Assembly: GCF_040783975.1 (NCBI RefSeq)
Contig: NZ_CP160631.1
Span: forward strand, 3,658,001-3,722,000
DNA: 64,000 nt
Reading direction: 5' to 3'
From: Pantoea sp. Ep11b
GTDB taxonomy: Bacteria > Pseudomonadota > Gammaproteobacteria > Enterobacterales > Enterobacteriaceae
Of the stretch, positions 36,927 to 46,364 are shown piece after piece. The notes beneath the pieces were generated by a model. It did no database searches, was not told the DNA's origin, and saw only the letters and a program-made list of their open reading frames with translations. The position numbers and the translations under genes are program-made. Every line of letters starts with the position of its first letter. Position 1 is the first letter of the stretch.

Positions 36927-39011
36927 TCAGCCTGACGCCGACGCCATCGGGGGTTGCCGGGCCATGAGGCCAAACACTTCCACCCGGTCTGCTGGCGTCG
37001 GCTTGCCCAGCAGATAGCCCTGCAGCGCATCAAAGCCCAGGCTGGTGAGCAGATGCTGCTGCTCTTCCGTCTCGACACCTTCCGCCACCATCCGCAGGTT
37101 GAGACTCTGCGCCAGCGTCAGCATGGCGCTGACCACCGTCGCATCTTCACTGCCGGGCCGCAGGCAGTTAATAAAGCTGCGATCGATCTTAAGTTCGCTG
37201 GCATCCAGATCTTTCAGATGCAGCAGATTGGCATAGCCGATGCCGAAATTGTCGATCGCGATGCTGACGCCCGCCTGCTGCAGTTCGCGGATACGCTGCT
37301 GGCTGAACGCGGGATCGCGCATCGCGATCGCTTCGGTGACCTCCAGCATCAGCGCGCAGCCCGGTAACTGATAACGGGTCAGCGTCTGGGTCAGGATAAA
37401 CAGCAGATCGCGCTGATGGAACTGCAGCGCGGAGAGGTTGACCGAGACAGTCCATTCACTGTGGCCCTGGTTGTGCCAGATGCTGAGCTGACGACAGGCT
37501 TCCTCGATCACCCAGTTGCCGAGCGCCACAATCTGCCCGGTTTTTTCGGCACGCGGCAGAAACATCTCAGGCGTCAGCAGGCCGCGCTGCGGATGCTGCC
37601 AGCGCAGCAGGGCCTCAAATCCCATCAGGCGTGTGCCGCCGGAACGAAATTTCGGCTGATAGAACAGGCGCATCTGCTGGCGATCCAGCGCCTCCCAGAG
37701 GTCGTTGGTCAGCTCCAGCTGATGCTGCGTTGCGGCGCTCATAGCCAGCTCAAACAGGCACCAGCCGTTGCGCCCGCTGTGTTTAGTGTGGTACATCGCC
37801 GCGTCGGCGTTAAACATCAGCTCCTGACGATTGCGGCCGTGCAGGGGAAAGATCGCAATGCCCGCGCTGAGCGAAACGTGCAGGACATAGCGGTCAAATT
37901 CAAACGGCGCGCCGATCACGTTTACCAGTCTTTGCGCCAGCTGGCAGGCCACGCTGATATCGCATCCCTTAACCATCAGCACAAATTCATCACCGCCCAG
38001 ACGCGCCAGCAGCATCGTCTCGCTGAGCTGGCTGCGCAGCCGTTCCGCAACCGCCATCAGCAGCCGATCGCCGACGTGATGACCCCAGGTGTCATTCACG
38101 GCCTTGAAGCCGTCAAGATCCATATAGATCACGGCAATGCGATGCCCGTTAAGCATCGCTTTTTTGATCGCCTGATCGAGCTGCTGCTCCAGCATGACCC
38201 GATTGGGCAGCGCGGTCAGGTTGTCATGCAGCGCCAGCTGCCGCAGCTCCTTGTTCGCCTGCCTGAGTCGCGTCGCCAGCCGGGCGGCGCGCATCTGCGC
38301 ATCCAGCATCGAGCAGAGCAGCGTGATCCCCAGAATCGAGAGCGTAATCAGCGTCACCCACACCGCCAGCCCCGGATTACTGAGACCGTGCGCCTGCATC
38401 GTACTGTCGTCACTGAATGTCGCCGCCGCCATGCCCACATAGTGCATACCGGCAATCGCGATCCCCATCACCAGCGAGGCCAGCCCCCGCATCAGCAGCA
38501 GATGGTGATCGCCCTTGCGCAGATGAAACGCCAGCCAGAGCGCCACGCCGGAGGCGACAAATGCAATCAGCACCGAAAGCGCCACCAGCAGCCCATTCCA
38601 TTCGGGTCGCGGTTCAACCAGCAGCGCACACATGCCGAGATAGTGCATCACCACTACCCCGGAGCCTAGGATCAGGCTGCCGCGCAGCAGTCGCTGTCGG
38701 GTAAGATGCAGCCCGCCCACCGTCTGACCAAAGGCCAGCATCGACGTCAGGATCGCCACCAGCAGCGAGAGGATCGTCAGCCGGATGTCGTAGCGCATCG
38801 TCATAGGCATCATCATCGCCAGCATACCGATAAAATGCATCGCCCAGACGCCGATGCCCATAGTGGTTCCGCCCACCAGCAGCCAGAACCGGGCGCGCCA
38901 GCCACGGGAAACCGCTACGCGTCCGGCGGTATCCAGCGCAGTAAAAGAGGCAATAAAGGCCACGAGCAGCGAAACGCAGATCAGAACGCTATCCCAGGTG
39001 ACAGGCAACAT
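36927..39011 (-). CDS. MHYT-GGDEF-EAL membrane protein with degenerate EAL motif
   Basis: 694 aa, intact paralogue of the gene directly downstream. The MHYT region has the three Met-His repeats MHFIGM, MHYLGM and MHYVGM in seven spans (about 1-240) and is thought to bind copper or sense O2, CO or NO. GGDEF follows (about 260-415, RLGGDEF intact, no RxxD), then EAL (about 435-680). EAL has FEALLRW and NLSALQF but the metal-binding DDFGTGYSSL loop reads DNFGIGYANL (37236-37253 for DNFGIG). The loss of the second Asp should impair phosphodiesterase activity, so the enzyme may act as a cyclase or a c-di-GMP effector. A hairpin (39041-39083) lies in its leader. Confidence 0.88.
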   Translation of the reverse strand: MLPVTWDSVLICVSLLVAFIASFTALDTAGRVAVSRGWRARFWLLVGGTTMGIGVWAMHFIGMLAMMMPMTMRYDIRLTILSLLVAILTSMLAFGQTVGGLHLTRQRLLRGSLILGSGVVVMHYLGMCALLVEPRPEWNGLLVALSVLIAFVASGVALWLAFHLRKGDHHLLLMRGLASLVMGIAIAGMHYVGMAAATFSDDSTMQAHGLSNPGLAVWVTLITLSILGITLLCSMLDAQMRAARLATRLRQANKELRQLALHDNLTALPNRVMLEQQLDQAIKKAMLNGHRIAVIYMDLDGFKAVNDTWGHHVGDRLLMAVAERLRSQLSETMLLARLGGDEFVLMVKGCDISVACQLAQRLVNVIGAPFEFDRYVLHVSLSAGIAIFPLHGRNRQELMFNADAAMYHTKHSGRNGWCLFELAMSAATQHQLELTNDLWEALDRQQMRLFYQPKFRSGGTRLMGFEALLRWQHPQRGLLTPEMFLPRAEKTGQIVALGNWVIEEACRQLSIWHNQGHSEWTVSVNLSALQFHQRDLLFILTQTLTRYQLPGCALMLEVTEAIAMRDPAFSQQRIRELQQAGVSIAIDNFGIGYANLLHLKDLDASELKIDRSFINCLRPGSEDATVVSAMLTLAQSLNLRMVAEGVETEEQQHLLTSLGFDALQGYLLGKPTPADRVEVFGLMARQPPMASASG

Positions 39012-39556
39012 AGATAACTCCTCACCACCCGTGGAAAAACGGGTGCTGTGTACAGTCTTTAAAAAGTCATTAAAAAAGCACCCAACGGGTGAAAGCAGAT
39101 AAATGCCGGTATTTTTGGTTCTTAAGTTCCGGCCAAACGTGCCCGCAGACGCAGGCTTTCTCTATGCTGCATCTTATTACCCGCCAGCGGTGCCAGCCGG
39201 TAAAACGTTATTTTGTCTGATTGGTACAGGAACATATCACCGAAGCAGAAAGCGTGCCAGCGGCCAAAAATAGCGGGCAATTTCGTTTTGCCGTCTCGCT
39301 TTACGCCTTGCTGTTACTGGGTTATCGGCCAGGACGCGCATTAGATTAGGGAAAAATAAAAGCCCGTGCTTCGCGGAACGCTTTAACTGATCTATAGTAA
39401 GTAAAACTGATATAAATCATCACTCTTAAGCCTAAGATTTTTCTTATGACTGCGGCGCCGACCGCTCTGCTGTTTTTATTTCCTTTTTTTGGGTTGAATT
39501 ATTAATTAACACCGGGTGAAAAAGCACTGACTCTCGATAATCCGTAAGGAAATATT
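39012..39556. other. intergenic region between the MHYT gene and the pilus operon
   Basis: 545 bp without a convincing ORF. GGGTGCT (39041-39047) pairs with AGCACCC (39077-39083), a hairpin in the leader of the minus-strand MHYT gene. The right part is AT-rich and must hold the pilus promoter; TATAGT at 39393-39398 is a possible -10 but has no good -35. Confidence 0.4.
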
Positions 39557-40126
39557 ATGAAACTCAAGCTTTTTCTTATTGCCGCTGCAGGGTTTACTGT
39601 CGCCCTTCCCGCATTAACCCAGGCGGCGACGACCTCGGGAACGATCAACGCCACCCTGACACTGACCACCGGGTGCCTGGTCAATGGCCAGTCCGCTACA
39701 GCCGGTGTTAACTTCGGTACCCTGAACTTCGGCAGCAGCGCAGCCACCTTTGATACCCTGAATGCCACCCTTGTCGGCGCGGCGGGTAACGGTATTTTTG
39801 TGCGCTGCACTACCGGTCAGGACTACAACGTAGTGGTGACCAGCAGCAATGCGGCACCCGCCACGATTTACGGTACTGCCTCTGCCTCCCCCCGCTATCT
39901 GCTGCTGGGATCGAACAATGCGCAGGGCATCGCCTATACCCTCTATAGTGACGCCTCTTTTACGACCGCAATCGCGAACAATACGCCGATCGCGGCCAGC
40001 GGCACCTCCGATCCGACGCTGGGCACCAACTACGCCATCTACGGCCGGGTGGTGGGCGGTGGTTTTAATCCGCTGATCCCTGCCGGTACTTACACCGATA
40101 CGATCAACGTCGCCGTGAACTATTAA
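39557..40126 (+). CDS. archaic (Csu-type) pilus major subunit, spore coat U domain
   Basis: 189 aa. Sec signal peptide (residues 1-23, ending TQA-ATT), then one SCPU (spore coat protein U) domain with the incomplete Ig fold typical of CsuA/B. Two Cys (about 39 and 83) form the expected disulfide, and the C-terminal strand is GTYTDTINVAVNY. The N-terminal ATTSGTINATLTL stretch would be the donor strand for the next subunit. Small, Gly/Ala/Thr-rich, and first in a five-gene operon, it is the likely rod subunit. Assembled by the chaperone and usher encoded downstream. Confidence 0.85.
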   Translation: MKLKLFLIAAAGFTVALPALTQAATTSGTINATLTLTTGCLVNGQSATAGVNFGTLNFGSSAATFDTLNATLVGAAGNGIFVRCTTGQDYNVVVTSSNAAPATIYGTASASPRYLLLGSNNAQGIAYTLYSDASFTTAIANNTPIAASGTSDPTLGTNYAIYGRVVGGGFNPLIPAGTYTDTINVAVNY

Positions 40127-40148
40127 CTGCTGCTGCAGGACAGAAAAG

Positions 40149-40664
40149 GTGGTTCTCTGGCGAGCCTGCCTGACGATCGCGTGTGGCCTGACGCTGCTGA
40201 CAGGCAGCCTCCGCGCCTGGGGTCTGCCGACCAGCACCTTCCAGGTCACCGCGTCGATTGTGGCAGGCTGCGTGATCTCCGGCACCAACACCGGCGTTTT
40301 CGGTGCGCTTGATTTCGGTTCGCAATCTGGCGTGTCAGCCAATACCGTCAACGCCAGCTTTGTGCAGAGCACCTCCATTAACCTGGCCTGTACGCCGGGC
40401 ACCACGCTGAACATGAGCATCAATCAGGGCAGTAATTTCACCACCACCCGCAACCTGAAGCTGCCCGGTTTCAGCAGTACCGTTCCCTATACGCTCTTTA
40501 GTGACGCCAGCCGCACCTCGGTGATCCCGGTTAATCAGTCGGTGCCACTGAGCTACAGCAATGCCAGCAACATTACGCTGCCGATCTACGGCCAGCTGAA
40601 ACTTCCCGGCACTGCACGCGCGGGCGTCTATACCGACACGCTGACCGTCACCCTGAGCTGGTGA
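40149..40664 (+). CDS. Csu-type pilus minor subunit, spore coat U domain
   Basis: 171 aa from a GTG start at 40149. Signal peptide residues 1-25, then one SCPU domain with two Cys (in VAGCVIS and NLACTPG) and the same ending as the major subunit (AGVYTDTLTVTLSW). It lies 22 bp after the first subunit. The family's CsuA/CsuB-like minor subunits link the rod to the tip. Reading from ATG instead would remove the signal peptide, which supports the GTG. Confidence 0.83.
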   Translation: MVLWRACLTIACGLTLLTGSLRAWGLPTSTFQVTASIVAGCVISGTNTGVFGALDFGSQSGVSANTVNASFVQSTSINLACTPGTTLNMSINQGSNFTTTRNLKLPGFSSTVPYTLFSDASRTSVIPVNQSVPLSYSNASNITLPIYGQLKLPGTARAGVYTDTLTVTLSW

Positions 40665-40687
40665 GGCAATAAAATAAGGATATGCAC

Positions 40688-41386
40688 ATGAAGCCACTGC
40701 GCGCCCTGCTGTTACTGCTGAGTTCCGGCCTGCTCTCACCGGCCTTTGCCGCTAACTCGGTGATGATCTGGCCCATCGACCCCGCCATCAATCCCGAGGA
40801 GAAAGCCAGCGAACTCTGGCTGGAGAATCGCGGAAACAGCACCACCATGATGCAGGTCCGGGTCTTCAGCTGGCAGCAGATTAATGGCCAGGAGCAGTAT
40901 CAGACCCAGCAGGAGGTGGTCGCCAGTCCACCGATGGTGCGGATGGAGCCGGGTCAGAAACAGCTGGTGAGGCTGATCAAACAGACCGCGCCTGCGGCCG
41001 CTAAAGAGCGGGCCTATCGGGTGGTGCTGGATGAGATCCCGACGCCGCGCAATCCCGGTGAAAACCAGGCCGGGCTGACTTTCCAGATGCGCTACTCGGT
41101 GCCGCTGTTTGTGTATGGTCAGGGCGTCACCGCCGACAGCGTGCGCCCGGCGCTGCGCTGGCAGCAGGTCAGCGAGGGCGGCAGGCGCTGGCTTCAGCTG
41201 ACGAACAGCGGCAACGGCCATGCCCGGCTGAGCAATGTGACGATTGGCGGTCGCCGACTGGGAGAAGGCCTTTATGGTTACGTGCTGGCGGAGAGCAATC
41301 ACCGCTGGCCCCTCAGCTCACCGGTCAGTGGTGAACTCAGCGCAGAAGTGAATAAAAAGCAGTGGCGTAGCGCGGCTCAGAAGTAA
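40688..41386 (+). CDS. Csu-type pilus periplasmic chaperone
   Basis: 232 aa from the ATG at 40688 (AAGGA 7 bases upstream; the ATG at 40682 is only 1 base from it). Signal peptide (MKPLRALLLLLSSGLLSPAFA), then a two-lobed PapD-like chaperone: domain 1 with ANSVMIWPIDPAINPEEKASELWLENRG, followed by VASPPMVRMEPGQKQLVRLI carrying the conserved chaperone Arg/Lys cleft. The FQMRYSVPLFVYG block leads into domain 2. It caps each subunit by donor-strand complementation and delivers it to the usher. It overlaps nothing; the usher starts 7 bp later. Confidence 0.88.
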   Translation: MKPLRALLLLLSSGLLSPAFAANSVMIWPIDPAINPEEKASELWLENRGNSTTMMQVRVFSWQQINGQEQYQTQQEVVASPPMVRMEPGQKQLVRLIKQTAPAAAKERAYRVVLDEIPTPRNPGENQAGLTFQMRYSVPLFVYGQGVTADSVRPALRWQQVSEGGRRWLQLTNSGNGHARLSNVTIGGRRLGEGLYGYVLAESNHRWPLSSPVSGELSAEVNKKQWRSAAQK

Positions 41387-41393
41387 GCGCTGA

Positions 41394-43838
41394 ATGCGAT
41401 CTTTCTCCCTGCATCCCTGTGCGCTGGCGGTCGCCAGCCTCCTCTGCACCGCCGCACCCGACGCGCTGCGGGCGGAGACTTACTCCGCCCTGCCGCCGCC
41501 GCCCAGCCTGCAGAGCCAGGGCGACGCGCAGCAATATATGCTGGAGCTGGTGGTTAACCAGCAGGCCAACGGCAACATCGTGCCGGTCGAGCAGCGCGAC
41601 GGGCATTTCCGGCTGCGCAGTGGCGATCTGCAGCGTGCCGGTTTGCCAGCGGAGAAGCTGGGCGCTGAGGCGCTGGTCGATGTCAGCAGCCTGCAGGCGG
41701 TAAAGGTGGAGTATGACGCGGCACGGCAGCGGCTGCTGCTCACCGTGCCGCCCGCGTGGCTGCCGGGTCAGGTGATCGGCGAGGCGAAAAACGGGCCACG
41801 CTATCCTGGACGCACCAGCCGCGGCGCACTGATTAACTACGATCTCTACGCCAGCCGCACCGACAACAGCGGCACCCGCCTCTCGCTCTGGAATGAGCTG
41901 CGCCTGTTCGGGGAGGCCGGACACCTCTCCAGCAATGGCGTCTGGCTGCAGCAGCTCGAAGGCCAGACCACCTATCAGGACGATGGCTATATCCGTTATG
42001 ACAGCTGGTGGAGTCGCGACGATGAGAACACGGCGATGAGCTGGCGGGTCGGCGACCTGGTCACCGACTCGCTGGCGTGGAGCAGCAGCGTGCGGCTCGG
42101 CGGCCTGCAGATGGGCCGCGACTTCAGTGTCCGCCCCGATCTGGTGACCTATCCGCTGCCCGCCTTCTCCGGCCAGGCCGCCGTGCCCTCTACCGTCGAT
42201 CTTTTTATTAACGGCTATCGATCCAGCCAGGCAAATGTGCAGCCAGGCCCCTGGTCGATGACCAATGTGCCCTTTGTTAACGGCGCGGGTGACGCCGTGA
42301 TCACTACCACCGACGCGGTGGGACGTCGCGTCACCACCACCATGCCGTTTTATGTCTCCAGTAATCTGCTGAAGCCGGGACTGTCTGACTACGCGCTCTC
42401 TGCAGGCGCGATCCGCCAAAACTACGGTATCCGCAACTTCGATTATGGTGCTGCCGCCGCCAGCGGATCCTGGCGATACGGCATGACCGACTGGCTGACG
42501 CTGGAGAGCCACGCCGAAGGCAGCAAAAGCCTGGCGATGGGGGGCGTCGGCGGGCAGCTGCGCGTTGGCAGCTGGGGCGTGGTCAACGGTGCGGTAGCCC
42601 AGAGCCAGCTTGAGGGCGACAACGGCAGACAATATAGCTGGGGATACCAGTACAACAATCGCTGGTTCAACCTCGGCACGCAGCAGATCCAGCGCAGCAG
42701 CACGTTCGGCAACCTGGCACTGGTCGGCAGTCGTGCCGGAGGCCTGCCGGACAGCCGCCGCTACGCGCTGTCGCGCCGCAGCGCGCAGTACAGTGCCAGC
42801 GTCTCACTGAACCGCTTTGGCAGCGTGGGGGCCGCCTTTATCGATATCACGGACGGCCAGGGCGATCGCACCCGGCTGTGGAACCTCTCCTGGAGCAAAA
42901 ACCTCTGGGGCAACAGCAGCCTCTATGTCTCCGCCAGCCGCGATCAGCAGGAGAAGAGCTGGACCGGCGCTATTTCGCTGGTGATCCCGTTTGGCGAACA
43001 GGGCAGCGCCGCGATCAGCACCGAACGCGATCAGCGCGGCCGCGACAGCCAGCGCCTCTATGCTTCCCGCGCCATGCCCAGCGACGGCGGCATTGCCTGG
43101 GATGCGGGCTGGGCGAATCAGAGCGGTAACAGCGGTGACTATCGTCAGGGCAGCCTGCGCTATCGCAACAATCAGATCGACACTTCGGCGGGCTTCTACG
43201 GCGACAATGAAAACCTGACGCAGTGGGCCGATCTCTCCGGCGCGCTGGTGCTGATGGACAATCATCTCTTTGCCGCTAATGCGATCAATGACGCCTTTGT
43301 GCTGGTGAAAACCCGCTACCCCGACGTGACCGTCCGCTACGAAAATCAGCCGATGGGCCGCACCAGTCAGCAGGGCTACCTGCTGGTGCCCGCCATCAGC
43401 AGCTACTACCCGGCCCGCTATGATATTGACACGCTCGATCTGCCCGCCGATATGACGACCCCTCGGGTGGAGCAGCGCTTCGCGGTGAAACGCCAGAGCG
43501 GCTACCTGCTCGATTTCCCGGTAGAGAAGCTGCGCTCGGCCAGTGTGATCCTGCTCGATGCCGCGGGGCAGCCGCTGCCGGTCTCCAGCCAGGTGCTGCG
43601 TCCCGGCCGTCCCACCGAATATGTCGGCTGGGATGGACTCGTCTGGATGGAAAATCTCACCGCCAGTAACCCGATTGCGGTGCTGACGCCCGACGGTCGT
43701 CGCTGTGAAACCGAACTGCGGATCGCCAGCGGTCAGCCGCAGGCGCTGAAAACCTACGGTCCCCTGACCTGTGCGCTGCCGCCCCCGGCGACAGGCAGCG
43801 CCACTTCCGCTGATCCTCTCTACGGAGCGCAACCATGA
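41394..43838 (+). CDS. Csu-type pilus outer membrane usher
   Basis: 814 aa. Signal peptide (about 1-27, ALRA/ET), PapC-like N-terminal domain (about 35-140), beta-barrel pore (about 150-640, SLWNELRLFGEAGHL, LGGLQMGRDF, plug domain near PSTVDLFINGYRSSQANVQPGPW), and C-terminal domains ending with the two Cys of RRCETEL and LTCALPP. Ushers receive chaperone-subunit complexes and extrude the pilus. The length is that of archaic CsuD-type ushers. The stop codon overlaps the tip gene by ATGA, indicating translational coupling. Confidence 0.92.
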   Translation: MRSFSLHPCALAVASLLCTAAPDALRAETYSALPPPPSLQSQGDAQQYMLELVVNQQANGNIVPVEQRDGHFRLRSGDLQRAGLPAEKLGAEALVDVSSLQAVKVEYDAARQRLLLTVPPAWLPGQVIGEAKNGPRYPGRTSRGALINYDLYASRTDNSGTRLSLWNELRLFGEAGHLSSNGVWLQQLEGQTTYQDDGYIRYDSWWSRDDENTAMSWRVGDLVTDSLAWSSSVRLGGLQMGRDFSVRPDLVTYPLPAFSGQAAVPSTVDLFINGYRSSQANVQPGPWSMTNVPFVNGAGDAVITTTDAVGRRVTTTMPFYVSSNLLKPGLSDYALSAGAIRQNYGIRNFDYGAAAASGSWRYGMTDWLTLESHAEGSKSLAMGGVGGQLRVGSWGVVNGAVAQSQLEGDNGRQYSWGYQYNNRWFNLGTQQIQRSSTFGNLALVGSRAGGLPDSRRYALSRRSAQYSASVSLNRFGSVGAAFIDITDGQGDRTRLWNLSWSKNLWGNSSLYVSASRDQQEKSWTGAISLVIPFGEQGSAAISTERDQRGRDSQRLYASRAMPSDGGIAWDAGWANQSGNSGDYRQGSLRYRNNQIDTSAGFYGDNENLTQWADLSGALVLMDNHLFAANAINDAFVLVKTRYPDVTVRYENQPMGRTSQQGYLLVPAISSYYPARYDIDTLDLPADMTTPRVEQRFAVKRQSGYLLDFPVEKLRSASVILLDAAGQPLPVSSQVLRPGRPTEYVGWDGLVWMENLTASNPIAVLTPDGRRCETELRIASGQPQALKTYGPLTCALPPPATGSATSADPLYGAQP

Positions 43839-44809
43839 TGAGATCTCTGCTACTGGCTGGCCTGCTGCTGCTGCCCTCGCTGGGCTACGCCGCCTGTTCC
43901 CTGCCCGCCTCCAGCGCCAGCTTCGGATCGGTCTCTACCTTTGTGGCGAACACCACCATCAGTTCAGTGACCACCAATGCCAACGTCAACTGCGGGTCAG
44001 GGTCCGCCGTGTCGCTGCTGGGCAATAACCAGATCACCTTTCAGCTGACGGGCGCGACCAACAGTAACGGCACGCGCGGGATATTAAAGCGCAGCGGTGA
44101 CACCGGCAGCGACAATGTGCCGGTCCGGCTCTGTACCGACTCAGCCTGCGCCAGCGAACTGACGATTGGCGGCACGCCGTTCGTCTATGGATCCCAGACC
44201 CTGATCAACCTGGCGGGGTTGCTGGGCAGCCTGAATTTTGCCATTCCGGTCTATCTGCGAACGGTGCCCGGCCAGGTGGTGGCCGCCGGGACATATCAGG
44301 TGACGCTGAATATGGCGGTGACGTACCGCATCTGCACCAGCATCGCGATAGGGGGGCTCTGCTTAAGCGAACAGAACGGCAGCGGCGTCATCCCGATCAA
44401 CCTCACCGCCATCCTCACCAATGACTGTACGACGATTACCTCGCCCAATATCAGCTTTGGCAGTGCGCCGCTGGTCGGCAGTTTCTCCGCCGTTACGCAG
44501 ACCATTAATGTCCTGTGCAGCAAAGGCAGCACCTATACGGTCGGACTGAGCAATGGCAGTTATCCGGTGGGCAGCGTGCGAAATATGGCCAGCGGGGCTA
44601 ATCGTCTGAGCTATGAGATCTATAAAGGATCCAGCAGCAATCGCTGGGGGTCGGCAGGAACGGAACGCTGGAGCAGTACGATCTCCTCGGCGGTGTCAGC
44701 GGATGGACTGACGCGCGGCTATAACTACACCGCGCGCATCCTGACTTCGCAGAGCACGCCGCCAGCCGGAAACTACAGCGACAGCGTGGTGGTCGATTTG
44801 TCGTTTTAG
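43835..44809 (+). CDS. Csu-type pilus tip adhesin, two spore coat U domains
   Basis: 324 aa. Signal peptide (residues 1-19, LGYA/AC), an N-terminal SCPU domain (about 20-180) and a C-terminal SCPU domain (about 185-324), joined by an SIAIGGLCLSEQNGSG linker. In A. baumannii the tip subunit CsuE has the same two-domain build, with three hydrophobic finger loops on the N-terminal domain that bind plastics. Five or more Cys fit disulfides in each domain. Last gene of the operon; its stop overlaps the convergent MFS gene by 4 bp. Confidence 0.87.
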   Translation: MMRSLLLAGLLLLPSLGYAACSLPASSASFGSVSTFVANTTISSVTTNANVNCGSGSAVSLLGNNQITFQLTGATNSNGTRGILKRSGDTGSDNVPVRLCTDSACASELTIGGTPFVYGSQTLINLAGLLGSLNFAIPVYLRTVPGQVVAAGTYQVTLNMAVTYRICTSIAIGGLCLSEQNGSGVIPINLTAILTNDCTTITSPNISFGSAPLVGSFSAVTQTINVLCSKGSTYTVGLSNGSYPVGSVRNMASGANRLSYEIYKGSSSNRWGSAGTERWSSTISSAVSADGLTRGYNYTARILTSQSTPPAGNYSDSVVVDLSF

Positions 44810-46128
44810 AGCGAGGCGCTGACCGGTGCGGTGCGGTGACGCAGCTGATACTGCTTCACCATCCGGCCAATCAGCAGCGTGCCGATCAGCCCGCAGACGG
44901 CCGCAAAGGTCAGCCAGACGCCCGGCATCGCCTTATCACCGGTGGCGTGGATCAGATAGCTGGAGATGGCCGGGGTGAAGCCGCCAAACAGCGCCGTTGC
45001 CAGGCTGTAAGCCATTGAGAAACCGGCAGCACGCACCTCGGCAGGCATAATTTCCGCCAGATAGACCACCATCGCGCCATTATAGCTGGCGTAGAGGAAC
45101 GACAGCCACAGCTCCGCTTCCAGCAGATGGGCGAAACTGGCCGAGCCCACCATCCAGTGCAGCACCGGCCAGGTGGTGACAATCATCAGCAGCGTAAAGA
45201 CGATCAGCAGCGGGCGGCGTCCGACGCGATCGGACAGCGCCCCCATCAGCGGCAGCCAGAAAAGGTTTGAGAGGCCGACGCAGAGCGTCACCATAAACGC
45301 CTGCCTGTCGCTCATCATCAGCACAGTTTTGCCAAAGGTAGGGGTAAACGCAGTGATCATGTAGAACATCACCGTGGTGGTGACCACCATCAGCATCCCC
45401 GCCAGCACCAGCGCCCAGTTGCTCGCCACCGACCGCATGATTTCCGTCATGCTCGGGTGGTGTTTGCGTTTGCTGAATGCTTCGGTCTCCTCCAGCATCC
45501 GGCGGATATAGAACAGGAACGGCACAATCAGACAGCCGACCACAAACGGGATGCGCCAGCCCCACTCCGTGACTGCCTCTTTCGCCAGCAGGTGGTTCAG
45601 CATCAGCCCCAGCAGTGCAGCGAAGATCACCGCAATCTGCTGACTGCCCGACTGCCAGCTGACGAAAAAGCCTTTACGCCCTTTGGGGGCCACTTCCGCC
45701 AGATAGACCGACACGCCGCCCAGCTCAACACCCGCCGAGAAGCCCTGCAGCAGTCGCCCCAGCAGAATCAGGATCGGTGCCGCCGCGCCCAGGGTCGCGT
45801 AGCCTGGCACCAGCGCGATGGTCAGCGTGCCGATTGCCATCAGGCTCAGCGTCAGCAGCAATCCTTTGCGACGGCCATGATGGTCGATGTAGGCACCCAG
45901 AACGATCGCCCCCAGCGGGCGCATCAGGAAGCCCGCGCCAAAGGTCATCAGGGTCAGCATCAGGGAGGCAAAGGGATCATCGCCAGGGAAGAAGGTTTTG
46001 GCTATCGCGGTCGCGTAGTAGCCAAAGACCATGAAATCGTACATCTCCAGGAAGTTACCACTGGTGACGTTAAAGATCGTTCGGGCGGCACTTTTGGGTG
46101 GTTTTTGTAAAGACGGGGTGTGACTCAT
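44806..46128 (-). CDS. MFS citrate/tricarballylate:H+ symporter (CitA/TcuC-like)
   Basis: 440 aa with about twelve membrane spans. It begins SGNFLEMYDFMVFGYYATAIAKTFFP and has GAYIDHHGRRKGLLLTLS, GRLLQGFSAGVELGGVSVYLAE and WQSGSQQIAVI, the hallmarks of the metabolite:H+ symporter group that holds CitA and TcuC. It would import citrate or a related tricarboxylate with protons. A 12-bp palindrome CTATGTACATAG (46213-46224) lies 85 bp upstream of the start. Convergent with the pilus tip gene; no metabolic partner genes are adjacent, so the substrate is by family only. Confidence 0.82.
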   Translation of the reverse strand: MSHTPSLQKPPKSAARTIFNVTSGNFLEMYDFMVFGYYATAIAKTFFPGDDPFASLMLTLMTFGAGFLMRPLGAIVLGAYIDHHGRRKGLLLTLSLMAIGTLTIALVPGYATLGAAAPILILLGRLLQGFSAGVELGGVSVYLAEVAPKGRKGFFVSWQSGSQQIAVIFAALLGLMLNHLLAKEAVTEWGWRIPFVVGCLIVPFLFYIRRMLEETEAFSKRKHHPSMTEIMRSVASNWALVLAGMLMVVTTTVMFYMITAFTPTFGKTVLMMSDRQAFMVTLCVGLSNLFWLPLMGALSDRVGRRPLLIVFTLLMIVTTWPVLHWMVGSASFAHLLEAELWLSFLYASYNGAMVVYLAEIMPAEVRAAGFSMAYSLATALFGGFTPAISSYLIHATGDKAMPGVWLTFAAVCGLIGTLLIGRMVKQYQLRHRTAPVSASL

Positions 46129-46212
46129 AACGGCTTCCTGTTGTTTTTTAGCCGTTTTAGCCTGCCTGCGTCAGGAATAATGTGACCAGGCTCACCATTG
46201 CACTTTACAAAA

Positions 46213-46224
46213 CTATGTACATAG
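46213..46224. promoter_or_regulatory. palindrome upstream of the CitA-like gene, candidate operator
   Basis: CTATGTACATAG is a perfect 12-bp palindrome (extended context TACCTATGTACATAGTTT on the minus strand) within the only promoter region available to the symporter gene. The regulator is unknown. Confidence 0.4.
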
Positions 46225-46315
46225 GTAACAACAAATTAACAATTCAGCTCAGCCAGCATAACCGATCGGTGCGATCGTCGGTTGGCCTGATTTTGTGTGG
46301 CTGGCGCGCAGCCAT

Positions 46316-46341
46316 AAAAAAAGGCGACGGAAGCCGTCGCC
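46316..46341 (-). terminator. intrinsic terminator of exbBD
   Basis: GGCGACGG-AAG-CCGTCGCC hairpin; on the minus strand it is followed by TTTTTTT. It begins 24 bases after the exbD stop. Confidence 0.92.
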
Positions 46342-46364
46342 CTGTTCAGCGGACGGATAACCCG

